A stretch of DNA of 64,000 nucleotides from Cylicocyclus nassatus (taxonomy: Eukaryota > Nematoda > Chromadorea > Rhabditida > Strongylidae): NCBI GenBank assembly GCA_958299035.1, contig CATQJL010000112.1, positions 63,285,823-63,349,822 of the forward strand, given 5' to 3'. Below the pieces are notes generated by a model. That model saw only the letters and a program-made list of their open reading frames with translations. It had not been told where the DNA came from and did no database searches. The position numbers and the translations under genes are program-made. Shown piece by piece: positions 37,603 to 49,700 of the stretch. How positions within the stretch are numbered: the stretch's first letter is position 1; each line of letters begins with the position of its first letter.

Positions 37603-37670
37603 CCTGCGGCACCCCCCCTCAAAACCTGCGGCAGCCGCAGGTTTTGAGGGGGGGGGGGGGGTGCCGCAGG
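37603..37670. repeat. Strong GC hairpin
   Basis: cctgcggcacccccctcaaa is mirrored by tttgagggg...gtgccgcagg around 'cctgcggcagccgcagg'. Its 'gcggcacccccc' phrase also occurs near the right tip of the host hAT-like element (38,255-38,275), suggesting duplicated subterminal sequence. Confidence 0.7.
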
Positions 37671-38290
37671 CCATTAACTATATCAAAAAAACATTTTTAG
37701 CGGACAATGTTTATATAAATCAATAGCCTAAACCTCATAGATTCCATAGGGATGTTTTGAGCCTGATTCGTCTTCTTAGCTCTGAGTAATATTTGGTGAA
37801 AGCACAGCGATTAAAAGCTAAAAGCGATTTTGGTTAGCTTCTAATTCAATAGTTTGGAGGTCTTCTAAAGCGGGATTCCTGAGGTGGACAAAGAAGGAGT
37901 AGTGCTTTGTATTGAGTGCAAGAAGAGGTAGCTTACTCGCCGTTAAGATGAAGTTAATCATGTACACAATTACTGCTTTATACAAGGTTGTTTACTACTC
38001 GGAGACCTCAGAGTTCGCTGAAACTTGGTGCATAGGGGTTATTCGACACGCGGATTACGACAATTATGCTTGATTAGAGGTACGGTAGGTTACGGTAGGC
38101 ATACGCTATCTGCAAGTTTGTGTCGTTGAACTTGAATTTTGCAGGATTTCAACAGCGTGGCACATCTAAGGACTTAGCTGCAGTCATTTCCCCTTAGAAA
38201 CCGCTTTTGACCTCGGGTCGATACGACCCCCCCTACCTACCCCCCCCCCCCTGCGGCGTGCCGCACCCCCCGCTTTACCCTGTCTTCAAC

Positions 38291-39071
38291 CCATGCGTTC
38301 TGACGCGTTTTGAATGATTTAGTTTTAGGATTTGTGAAGGAACATGTACGAGTATGTTAAAAACGCGAGTTCGAACATGTTCTTTCACGAATTTTCGATA
38401 GTAATTCCCCATAACGCATTAAAACCCACTCATTATCATGTTAATCAGACGTACGCAAAGCTTGCTCGCGTCTCTTAGTCAGAGAATGAATGATATCATG
38501 CATCTATGCTGAAACATGAATATACATGCCAAGCGAGCGGGGTTTGCCACAAAGGGGCAGCTCCGCCCTTCTGTGGCCAGCTGCGCCTACTTGGCAAAAA
38601 ATGCTGAGTGCTCCAGAAACTTAAAACTCCGGCATTTTTGAAAAGTGGGCGAAGCTTGCCTAACGGGGGCGGGGTCAAGGTTAAGGTTACTTTGAGGTTC
38701 TTCAACATTAGGACGCGATTTGAGCGCGGAAACAGAGACAAACTGCCTGCCGCACCAGTGCACGGTGCTGTCGTCAACATGCTAGGAAGGTGAAATTTCC
38801 ATTTCCATTCGTGCGGCTGAGGGAAGCCCCAGGAGCAGGGTTGCTGTTTTCGTTCCGGCCATATCCAAACGCCCTGGTATTATATTCCTCTTCTAATGGC
38901 ATTCCGATTTCTGCCTTGACACATATACACACACTTGCATGCCCCGTTTATATGGAAGTTGAACTCAAACGACAGAAACTGAGGTGATTGAAAAGCAGCA
39001 ATTTCCACATTCTTTGATCCTATATTCCTTCCGCTAACTTGAATGTTAAATGCGAGCTAGAGTATAGGGCA
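38291..39071. other. Spacer, nothing firm
   Basis: Contains a small hairpin (ccacaaaggggc / gcccttctgtgg) at about 38,547-38,576. No coding exons were recognised. Confidence 0.4.
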
Positions 39072-39335
39072 CTACTGGCAAACCCGGCTCCGCCCGGCCC
39101 TGTCATTTATTCGTAATCAGCATGCTCACTTACCCCCCTTTATCAATCTTAAAAAATCGATGAATTCGATATCGATCGATAACGAAAAGTAGCCTACGAC
39201 ACCCACCCCGCCCCGAAGTGTATGTGGACATGTTTGGTCCGGATCGGTTCAGAAGGAATTCTCTATTCAGAACATACGTACACACACACATACATACACA
39301 CAGACAGACAAACAGACATTCAGCTTTTTATAAGA
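39072..39335 (-). mobile_element. Non-autonomous Helitron, copy 3
   Basis: The - strand start TCTTATAAAAAGCTGAATGT, a (GTCTGT)n tract and an end with 'gggccgggcggagccgggtt' match copies 1 and 2. The 3' terminal tetranucleotide is decayed (GTAG rather than CTAG) and the base before TC is T. Confidence 0.6.
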
Positions 39336-41141
39336 AGGATTTAAAAAATCGTGACGGCGGCGCGACGCGCGACACTCACGCACCTTCCGGCAACCGCATT
39401 TTCTTGGATTTAATCTCTATTTGACTAGGTTTTTCTGCTTAGGTATGGTTACCTGGACACTGGAAATGACTGAGCTGAGCGTTGAGGCGATGTCTTTTTG
39501 CATGAGGGTGTTATGTCCTGTGGACGCAAAGGTCGCAGTCAAATCCGTCTCATGATTTTACAGATGAACCTTCAGCTGCCGATTTTCGCGCATCTACATG
39601 CGTTGTGTTTCGAGAAATAGCAGATTTCGACCTATTAGATGCACAACGGGAAGAACAGAGAGTAAAAAATGGGGAATTAGCTAAGTATACCGTTTTGTGT
39701 TTGTTTCGGCGGTTAATAGAGGTCGTAACAACCAGTAGTCTCTTGCTTTTGATCTCAGCAATGTTGTGGGCCCATACAGCAGCAGTGCAACGGCGGGCGG
39801 ACCATAGTGAGGTATGAGCAAGCCCGCAATCCATCCGGTTCCAAAGAACAAATAATCTCAACGAGGCTCATAATTTAGTTTGATACCGAAGCTTAAGCTT
39901 GGTCTCACAAGAAGTTTTATTCGGTCAAAGTGGTCTTTACAAATGAAACCTATATCACTTTTTGGAACACTGTATGATAATTCAAATGCGTCTTTTTTCC
40001 ACCGGAATGGCTCTTCAAAAGAAGTTTACGGATGTTTAAAAGTCTAAATTTGTCAAGCCTAAAGTTGCATAAAATCAACGAAAAGTTAAAACCACCGCGG
40101 ATTTCACAAGCCAAATTCTTTCTTGTATTTGGATACTTGGTACAAATTTGATTTACCTACGTTCAGCTGTTTTTGTGCAGTTTTTCGCTAATTTTATGCA
40201 GCAAATTTGGAATTTCAAACACTCATAACTTTTTTGGGATCCGTTTCGCAGAAATGGAAAACAGATTGGAATCACCGTACAAAGCTTTACAAATTGATAT
40301 AGTTTCGTTTGGAAAGGCCATTTCGACAAAAGAAGGCTTTTTGTTAGCAAAAAGGCCGAGAAGCGAAACCAACCATACTAACAAATTTTTCTTTTGTGAT
40401 TCAACAGCTGTTTTGATTTATCTGAATGATTACAGGAAATACTGTGTCTGCAGAAATGATTGGCTTGAAGCAACAACATCATCCATACTTAGAGTATTGA
40501 AAATGCTTCATTTCTACTTTATTGTGGAAACTTTTATGAAAAATTTCTCAGAATTTGAAAATTTTGTCATTTGTACTGATCTATACGTATATGCCACTGT
40601 TTTCGGTTATTGAATGGGGATTATTAGCTGAGTCAACACTTTTGCGTGCTTATCAGCCACTGATACTTTGAAATGGTGATGAAAGGGGAAATCACAGTTG
40701 AAAGCCTATGTTTTTTGGTAAAAGGCATTATAATGTTGTTTTGCAAAGAAAAGGGCTTTGAATTCATTCCAAACCATTATTTTCTCAGGCAAACTAAAAC
40801 TGTCACATCGCGCATACATTTTGTTGTAATTATTGTGTTCCTGGCTCGTTATGACAGATCGAGGAGCACTATTAGCTCAGATAGTTCTCAGTTAATGTTC
40901 TTTCAGAATTTATGATTATTGAAAATGGAAAGAGAGAGAAAACGGCTCTCTTATGCCGAACAAATGGCATGACGAACTAACACATGTACGTGGTCAAAAT
41001 TGCCACGCATCGCTAATCAGACTAGCATCCACGCGTTCATGTAATTCATCATTTAACATCAACATATCACTTTGCAATACATCGTTGGTACTTACAATAG
41101 TCGCATGTGACTACACCCACTTTATGAGTTTTGTTAAACGT
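39336..41141. other. Intergenic with unrecognised ORFs
   Basis: The longest + strand ORF (40,173-40,613, 146 codons) shows no known motif, no clear signal peptide and no splice partner. A 103-codon - strand ORF at 39,550-39,861 is equally unsupported. Neither is called as a gene. Confidence 0.35.
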
Positions 41142-41214
41142 GGCCCTGTGGCCTAATGGATAAGGCGTCGGTCTCCGGAGCCGAAGAGTGCAAGTTCGAG
41201 TCCTGCCAGGGTCG
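41142..41214 (+). tRNA. tRNA-Arg (anticodon CCG), copy 1
   Basis: 73 nt fold: acceptor GGCCCTG/CAGGGTC, D arm GCCT/AGGC, anticodon stem TCGGT/GCCGA with loop CTCCGGA (anticodon CCG, reads CGG), T arm with AAGTTCGAGTCC, discriminator G. No intron. First of three identical genes spaced 199 bp apart. Confidence 0.95.
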
Positions 41215-41340
41215 TAATGTTTTGAAACGAATGCATCGACTTGATGGTAACAACGTACAACAGAACAGATCAGAACGAATGTTAGTGCATGGAAATTCGC
41301 TACGGTAAGGCGATGTGATATGAATAACGATATTAAACGT

Positions 41341-41413
41341 GGCCCTGTGGCCTAATGGATAAGGCGTCGGTCTCCGGAGCCGAAGAGTGCAAGTTCGAGT
41401 CCTGCCAGGGTCG
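41341..41413 (+). tRNA. tRNA-Arg (anticodon CCG), copy 2
   Basis: Identical to the gene at 41,142. The flank (gatattaaacgt before, aatgttttgaaacgaat after) is repeated as well, so the whole 199 bp unit was duplicated. Confidence 0.95.
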
Positions 41414-41539
41414 AAATGTTTTGAAACGAATATTTCGATTTGATAATAGCAACATGCAACAAAACAGATCAGAACGAGGGTCAGTGCATGGAAATTCGCT
41501 ACGGTAAGGCGATGTGATGTGAATAACGATATTAAACGT

Positions 41540-41612
41540 GGCCCTGTGGCCTAATGGATAAGGCGTCGGTCTCCGGAGCCGAAGAGTGCAAGTTCGAGTC
41601 CTGCCAGGGTCG
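41540..41612 (+). tRNA. tRNA-Arg (anticodon CCG), copy 3
   Basis: Identical to the other two. The 3' flank diverges after about 41,700, which marks the end of the tandem unit. Confidence 0.95.
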
Positions 41613-43698
41613 AAATGTTTTGAAACCAATGTTTCGATCTGATAGTAACAACATACAACAAAACAGATCAGAACGAAGGTTAGTGCATAGAAATTCACTT
41701 GTAATACACTATAAATAACAATATGATCAACTTAATTATTTTTATGAGTTGATTTTCAGAATTGCATTTTGGATGAGGTAAACACATTTATGCCTCACAG
41801 CAATGTCAGGTTAGGAAACTTCTCAAGTCTCCAGAGTAAAATAAAGAGCTACGAAAATGGCTTTCTGAACTTAAATGCTTTTCTGAACTCAGACTCTGAT
41901 ATTTATATTTCGTCATAGAATCAGCAATGGCACCATTCTTTTTGATGATGTATTTGTTTGGAGATTATCTTGCTGTAAAGCTGAAAGTCAAAGAACTTAT
42001 TTGTAGATATAACTTGGCTAGAACTCTTGATTTCCAACCAGTTCGAAAATTTGTAGGTGCTTTATCTAACTTCCGCTGCTAATGTGTGGAAGCTTAAGAA
42101 AAATGGAATAAATACTTGCTATGATAGTAAGTTGATATGACGCGAAAATACCAACATTCTTCTGCATATAGATGGTTTATGTCAGTACATTCACAGACCA
42201 AGACAATGATGTAAGGGTTAGTTAGGATATCTTGATAAATAACCCCTCTTTCAAAAAATCTATTTAGGAAGTTTAGCGAAAAATAGTTTGCATAAGAAAG
42301 TTAGGCCACCGGTGTAATCCTGCGCCTTTAAGGAGACAAATTTTGCATTAGGAATGTTACACAGATTTAATCGATCTACTGTAGATGATCAAATATAGGC
42401 CAATTTCACAAACTAGGTACAAGACAGACATGCGATTATATCTTTCCTAATGAGCACAATCCTCACTATTGTAAAGTGCGCTCCTCTGATAATGCTTTAT
42501 GTAGACGCCACCGTTTTCAATCAAGGAATGCAATGTAACCAAAAAATGATGTCAAACTGTGCAATCCTGAACTAGGCAAGTCTTTGATTTTGTTGCTTTG
42601 CAAAACCAGTTTGCGGTTGTACGAGTCAAGAGTTTAATTTCTTGCGTTCCTCACTAGGGTATGCCTCATCACTTCAACCTAAGTTTGCAATGCATGTATG
42701 AGTCACCGGACCTTAGGTCACATGAAAAGCCAAATTTTTTCCTTTAGAGTTCAGGTTGCTCTAAAACTTTCAAACATGTAAGGTAGCTGGTTCGAATTTC
42801 TTACGATGAATCGTAATAATTATATGGTTGGAGTGTGCTTTCTAGAAAATTATTTCTTTTTTATGACATTTCAAAATAACGTGCTATCTATAACATGTCA
42901 TGGTTTCGTAATGAATTACAGAAATTTCTTAGGTGTTTTTATCCATGTAGTTCTTGTTACACAAAATCTATTTTGTTGTCAGCTAAAATGATGAAATCTG
43001 TTCTCAATCTGATACAGTTCTCTTCAATTTTTTTTGCGCTTTTTTCGAGCCGAGGGTTCAAAACATTTGCATGGTGCATTTTGCACCAGGATGTTGAGAA
43101 CCCGCGTCAGTTGTGTCAAAATCTTATAGGAAACAACTCGGTGCCAATTAACACTTCCTGCGTGATCACCTGACTTTGTGGTGCTATCGACTCTTTGACT
43201 TGTTACACTACCAGCACCACTGAGTGCCGGTCATTTATTTGCGTCATTCTGCCTGGATCACTTTGATAGTTTGACTTTCGCTTTGGAGCAGTTTAATGCT
43301 ATTTTTGCAAAGGTAATGTTTAAGGTTGATACATAATCCTAGCACCTAACAATTTGAAAGCTCGTAGTCTATCGGAACTTCAGTAGTCTTTCACTTTGAT
43401 ACACACTGAATAGAAAAAATCTTCTGCTTTTCGGAAGTATTTGTAGCAAAGAATATTATGGCAATATCGCAATGAAACAAGCTGATAAAGAAAAACACTC
43501 AAAGGGTGGTTTTTAGATTTATTTGAATTTTTTGCTTGTTAAAATCACTGAAACGTCTACTAAACTCTCACTTCGTTTTGTTTTTGGTTCTAGGACATAC
43601 TTTTTCTACTGCGAGCTCATGCTGATCGGAAGTTATTGTAAACAGTTACAAATTTCGAATTTTTTTCGTCAAGCTTTCTGCCAATTCAAGAAGAGTCT
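41613..43698. other. Intergenic, nothing recognised
   Basis: AT-rich, only short ORFs. After the end of the tRNA repeat unit no gene or repeat family was recognised. Confidence 0.45.
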
Positions 43699-43702
43699 TT
43701 AA

Positions 43703-44010
43703 CACATTGACGACAACGTGACCCACATGGTGGGTCATGCAATGATTGCCACGTAGGACAATGTGACCCACATGGTGGGTCACGGCATAAATTTTGTTAA
43801 AATGATAACAATTACTGGTTACATCCGTTCCATGAGGTCTTTTACGCTCTAACCCTAGAGGATACCTTGACGTTTCTTGGGCGCTTTCAAGAATTCATGT
43901 AGGTATAGTTTAGATGACGATCTGCGTGATTTTCTAGAATTTTCGACTTATCCGTGGAAGGCATTGTCCCATAAGGCAGACAACCAAAAATGCGCGTTGT
44001 CGTCAACGTG
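43703..44010. mobile_element. piggyBac-like MITE, TTAA target (copy 1)
   Basis: The tips CACATTGACGACAACG and the mirrored CACGTTGACGACAACG are bounded by TTAA at 43,699-43,702 and 44,011-44,014. The subterminal palindrome GACCCACATGGTGGGTC is present twice near the left tip. TTAA targets are specific to piggyBac elements. No transposase. Confidence 0.8.
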
Positions 44011-44534
44011 TTAACAATCATGATAAGATGTAGCTTTTGATATATGTTGCAAAAAGTGAACAATACTTTGAAAAAATATTCAAACATTTTTGAAATCATT
44101 CTTTTGCATTTTTTGCAAGATGTTTGTACCACTCTAATTGTTCTATGCATTCTTCAAGTGTAGTTTGAAGAGAAGTGATTTTCTAATTTTGGAGAGCTCA
44201 TGCAATATTTGCATTTTCTAGTAGTGCCCCAAAGTAGGGTCTCACTTCAGGCTGGTCAATTTTTCTTATTGTTTTTTCTATTGAAATGCTCGAATAATGC
44301 TAGCTATCTTATCTCGGCGACCTTAGCTCACGAACATTTCCGCGCTGACCGCTGTAAACACCATTTATAGAAGATGACACCACATTCTGAACTTGTGTCA
44401 GTCTTTGTCTGTTTCCATTTCTGTTCCATAGCACTTGTTTGCAGTGTCTGAATTTAAAGCTGTAAATCGCTCTTTACATTTTATAATCTGAATTTGTAAG
44501 TTCGAGAGGCCTCCATCGGGAGAATTTGCCCGAA

Positions 44535-45445
44535 ATGCAATCATAACAAGATTATAGAAGTAAAACCTAAATCGAATAGTTACCGTAAGCGAAGCAAGCC
44601 GTAAAGTTAAATGCGCGCCTCCGCAGTTACACACTGCACCATATTTCACGCCTAAAATCACAATTGATTTCTACAATGAAGATTTGTGATCTGAATAATA
44701 AATTGGTGGTAAAATCAAGTCATAGCAAAACTACTAGTCTTGTCAAACTCAAAGCTCTGATTATCTGCAGAATCAGACCGGCAGATGTGAGAAATAATGT
44801 GGCAAAATGTCGCAGCTTGTAACAGAAGAGACAAATTGAGCCCTAATAGATGAGGCATATGCGAAAGTCTTGGCGTGATAACTGACTGAATGGCTCCAAA
44901 CAGCGTATAGGTTACAACCTCTATAGGTTTGACTGCGGCTGTCTTGCCTAAAGCAAATGGTCATATCATTGAAATGCCCAAGGGAGGATCACTGATGAAC
45001 TCATATTCGCAATTTTGTTTCTGACATTCTCCATATTGAAAAGAATTAATGTCTAGATTATATTGGAACTGCTCAAATACCAGTTTAGTGGCGAAGGGGA
45101 ATTACTCCACTGAACTTCAGATTCGAATTTTGTTTGAAAACCCAGTCTCATGATTTTTTGAGCATAACAACTATTGACGTTGGATAGAGCAGCTTCGGTA
45201 ACATCTAAATCACAATTTCTCGTCAATTCGAACATTTGCTTTACTGAATCTAAATTTTGAAAATTTGAAATTTCTGTTTCAGCATCTCATGTCGGTTGCG
45301 GGAACAAAATGCCCATAAAATTGTGATTTTAGGCGTGAAGTATGGTGCAGTGTGTAACTGCGGAGGCGCGCATTTAATTTTACGGCTTGCTTCGCTTACG
45401 GTAACTATTCGATTTAGGTTTTACTTCTATAATCTTGTGCAATCA
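44535..45445. repeat. Inverted repeat pair, likely DNA element
   Basis: About 44,540-44,665 ('agattatagaagtaaaacct', 'gcgcgcctccgcagttacac') is mirrored at about 45,315-45,440 with high identity across 640 bp of unrelated spacer. Terminal targets were not resolved. Confidence 0.6.
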
Positions 45446-46747
45446 TAAGCTTTCTTGCAACTATTTTTTCCGACTGTAGTTTTTTCGCTCAAAATAAGAT
45501 CTTTGGTCATTCTTTTTTCTTTTTGATTTTTCGACATGTTCTCTGCTGCGGCAAAGTAATCATTGCCCAGTAATCAGTTCCGCACTTTGTCTATTCTTCG
45601 ACCTTTCTTATCTGTTAAGTGCTGTAATGCCATGCTTGGTCATCAAAAAGGGAAGTTGACCAAAAAAAAGAAACCAGATTTGTTCACAGAAATTGTGCGT
45701 CTTTGAAGGACGAAATTTGTGGCTTTTAGTAAATATGTATGCATCGATGTTTTTCTGCACATCACTGCATGCTAATTTTCTCTAAAAACTTTACATAAAT
45801 AGTTCTGTTCATTCTTTTCATTGATTGAATTAGTTCACAGTTTCCTTTCCTTCACATTCATTCATAGCTTAGCGCTATCTTTTTTGAAATGCTTTGGTTC
45901 AGCCATCTTCATTTCCTTTATCTGCGTTCATTAGCTGCGCAAGACTACATATAATCGAATTTGAACTCAAGAGTTTTTCATCCCCACTTATTTAACTACG
46001 CTATATATAGAAGGAAATAGAAAACTCTACTTTACACGGAAAAAAGAAATGATTCAGTTCAAATCAGTTTGACTAGTTTTCCACATTACATAAATGAACG
46101 CTCAGACGTTCAATAACGCAACAAATTAGTAGCTTCAAATCCCCATAAACGTTTAGAAGAACGTAGTAGACATTTTCTTGCATCTACTCTCAAGAAAATA
46201 TGTTGAAGTTCAGAAAGTCCCTAAAGAATTTGCACTTTACTCATTGCAAACAAATAAAGATTACCTATGTTGATAAGAAAAGTCTTTACACTCGAATCGT
46301 TCTCTGCTTCGTTTCTTTCATACTTTACACAGATTTTCTCGTCTGTCGGAATCAAATAGCTTGTGGTTGTTCTGTCGTAAATCTTTTCTTCGAACTTCGT
46401 TGTCACAGAAGGGGGCTAAAAACAGTAGCAACTTAGGGGAAAAACTTACAAAGTAGTTCTCACAATCTATTGCGCGAAAGCGATTCCAGAAAGTTGTCGA
46501 CACATTTTTAAGTTTTCTGAATTTTTTAAATCTGATTTTGCTACATTTGCGCTTGAAAATAAAAAATCAATGCTTGTAAAAAATTGTCGAAGTCGTATTT
46601 ATACGGCTACAATACTTTAAATTCAGTATATGTAGTAGTAAAAAAGGTTATAGCCTGTACCACTGCAAATTTAGCCTTCTCTGTTGTAGATTATTAATCC
46701 TTTGTTCAAGATAATTCCTTTCTCGTCTTAACATTTTCACCTTTCAG
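45446..46747. other. Intergenic upstream of the acyltransferase gene
   Basis: No gene seen. The last bases before the start at 46,748 are a strong splice acceptor (ttttcacctttcag|ATG), compatible with spliced-leader trans-splicing, which leaves almost no 5' UTR of its own. Confidence 0.5.
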
Positions 46748-49700
46748 ATGATCCTTCGGTTACTTGGATGTACTGTACTTCTGACTCTCTGCGCATCAGT
46801 CGCAGAGGGCATGTCCCCTTTCAACAGAGTATTCAAGAAGAGCCCAAAACATCCTGTCATACTCAGTAAGGCAAGACAATCATCCTTCGTTATTAATAGA
46901 ATTTGATACTTTGCAGTCCCTGGCGATGCTGGCAGTCAATTGGAAGCGAATCTCACAGGAAAACCTTCAGTTGTGCATTACATATGCTCGAAACAAACCA
47001 AGGATTATTTCGATTTGTGGCTGAATCTACAATTATTTACACCGCTGGTTATCGACTGCTGGTTAGACAACATGATGTAGGAGTATTTTCTTTGTTACCC
47101 CATCCGTATGATTTTTGTGAAATCGTCTGTGCTAGGCTAGTATTCAACTCCACAACTGGAACTACTTCAAATATGCCAGGAGTGGATATACGAGTCCCTG
47201 GATTTGGTGGCACAAGTACTATCGAATATCTGGATAAAAGCATGGTTAGAATAAAATTTCTGCAGTCAAAGAAAGATTTTGCTCGGATAGAGTCTATCCA
47301 ACTACGACTTAGCTTTCATGACGCTTCCCATGTGCTTCACCAGAGATCAACTAAGCTACAGTAATGCTACAGTAAACTTTTTTGCATGGAAACTTGACAT
47401 TGAGTTACGTTGCTATTGAAAACTAGGATGAACATGTTAGCGTAATAAAATTAGTACGAACTTGTTAGGCCGCAAAGCAGCTGACTACATTATATTCATC
47501 GGTTTACTGTAGCATTACTGTAGATGTAAGCAGGGTAGAGTAACAATGTAGACACTATATTTAGATTGCAGAAAATCACTGAACTATTGACGCTATCATT
47601 TTCTTATAATACTTATAAAGTATATACTTCTATGCATTTCTTCCATCTTCAGTAGCTGTTATTTACTACTACAAGAATTTTTTCCACAACACTCACCAAT
47701 GTCCATTTTCAGGCTTCACCCGGTTCCTACTTTGCTACACTTGTAGACATGATGACATCATGGGGTTATACTCGTGGTAAAACTCTTCAGGGTGCGCCAT
47801 ACGATTGGCGCCGGGCACCAAGTCAGAGACGGTCTAGTTTTTGTTTTCCTCATTCGTACAATCTCACTGAGAGCATGAAATGAGGTGTCAAATGAAATTT
47901 TGAGGCTGCGTTCAGGGTTATTCGTGTGAGTGCCATACCAACGAAGTCCCAGCACCGTGCTGTACGCAAGTGCACTCCTTAATGATCGATCAACATTCCG
48001 ATACGGTGCCAGGAGCGCCATGTCAGTGCCGCGCTAGCACTGCGTCGAAGCATTGATCGATCAATGCAGGCTTCTTCACTCGGTTGCCGAAACGGCGCTG
48101 GCACGGTGCTGGCACACCTCGGCACACAGGCGACTCTGGACGTTGCTGATAACGAATTCGAAGAACTATTTTTGTTTGTCATCTGAAGCAAATTTCTCTG
48201 ACACTGCATAAAGACCATCTTTTCTTTGGTAGTCTTAACCATTTATTTTAAGATGAGCTTCATCTCTACTTTGACGCTTTAAAGGTCTCTATAGAGACAA
48301 CCTATCGTTATCATAAACATAAGAAGATTGTAACCATAGCTCACAGCATGGGTAATGTCGTTATGCTGTACTTCTACCATAACATCGTTGACCAGGTGAG
48401 CTCATATTACACATTCTTTCATTTTTGAGACAAAAGATGTGTTTTCAGGAATGGAAAGACAAATACATACAGTCACATATATCGATAGCTGCTCCATGGG
48501 GTGGAGCTATGCAAATCGTCCGAGTTTTCGCATCGGGATATAACATGAATTACTATAGGGTAATTTTGCCACCGAGCAAACTGAGACCTATGCAGAGGTA
48601 AGGACACATGCTTGAGCATCATTCATAAGAAAAATATATTTTTTAGATCGTTTACGTCATCAGCGTTCCTATTTCCGAGTTATGCGGTCTGGAATGATAC
48701 TGAAGTTTTGGCCAGTACGTTCGAGAAGAACTACACGGTAAGTAGCTTGGATTTCTTAAGCGATATCATTGAAATGATGTGGCAAAAAATATTTCACTAC
48801 TAAAAACCTGCCATGTTTAAAATTTGTATTCTCAGTTCAGAATATCGCATCCTTGTGTCTTTATGTCACGAAAAATGCTGCTTGTATTGCAGATTGCACT
48901 GGTTCACTTGCGATAATGAAAACCGAAAATCTTGCAACTCCATTCAAAACATGTTGTCTTTTCACCCAGAAGCAGGGCTAGGCATTAGGTGGCTTTCAGT
49001 TTTTCAAAAACGAAGTCTCCGTAAATTTCGCCACTAAAATACGACATCATCTATAATCATGAATATATCAAAACGAATCACGAAAAATAACGCAACAAAA
49101 CATAAAAACAACATTGAATAGGCGAAAGAGGATAAAAAATGTTCGTATTATCCAAAATGGCGGCATGTGTGTCCGGCGCGCACCCTTGCGCGCTTGGAGC
49201 AGGCTTGCCGCCGCCATAAAAAATATTTGGAGGGCCGTAACTAGGCGAGGAATAGGGGGTTAAGGGGAATCTAAGAACTTACTTGTAGGGTTTTTGATGT
49301 AGAACAAACATATGTTGAACATGTAAAAAGTTATGAGAAAGGAAGAAAATTTATGATTTTTTCTTTTCACAGCCACTTCAGGTGGCTGTCCAGGTGGCTG
49401 GAAAACCACCTAACTCCGAAAAAAGTTTGCCACTCCTTCAGCTCACATAATTTTTTTCATAATGTTTCGCACATGGTCCTAACTCCCTTTTGCCCATCTA
49501 CACACCACTTCTTGGTGTCATTTCATTTTCTCTTCGCTGTAAACAACTCTATTGTTTATTTCGAGGCAGGTTTGATTTCGCGCGCTCAACCGGCGAACAT
49601 ATTGAAACAGGAAATTTTTGGTTTTTGCAGATCGATAAGGCAGAAATGACAATTTGCGTCCTGTAATAAAGATGAAGGGTGACATAAGAGGGAGAAAGTG

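Larger units (their letters stand above)
35332..38282. mobile_element. hAT-like non-autonomous transposon with captured gene fragment
   Basis: The terminal inverted repeats CAGGGTAAAGCGGGGG are flanked by an identical 8 bp duplication TCTTCAAC (35,324-35,331 and 38,283-38,290). CAGGG tips with an 8 bp duplication define the hAT superfamily. The 2,951 bp have C/G-rich subterminal tracts but no recognised hAT transposase. On the - strand it carries degraded exons of thymidylate synthase (36,270-37,361), plus a nested hairpin element (35,933-36,148). Confidence 0.85.

Noticed and set aside
40173..40613. 146-codon + strand ORF
   Set aside because: No motif, no signal peptide, no splice partner, and base composition like the surrounding intergenic DNA.
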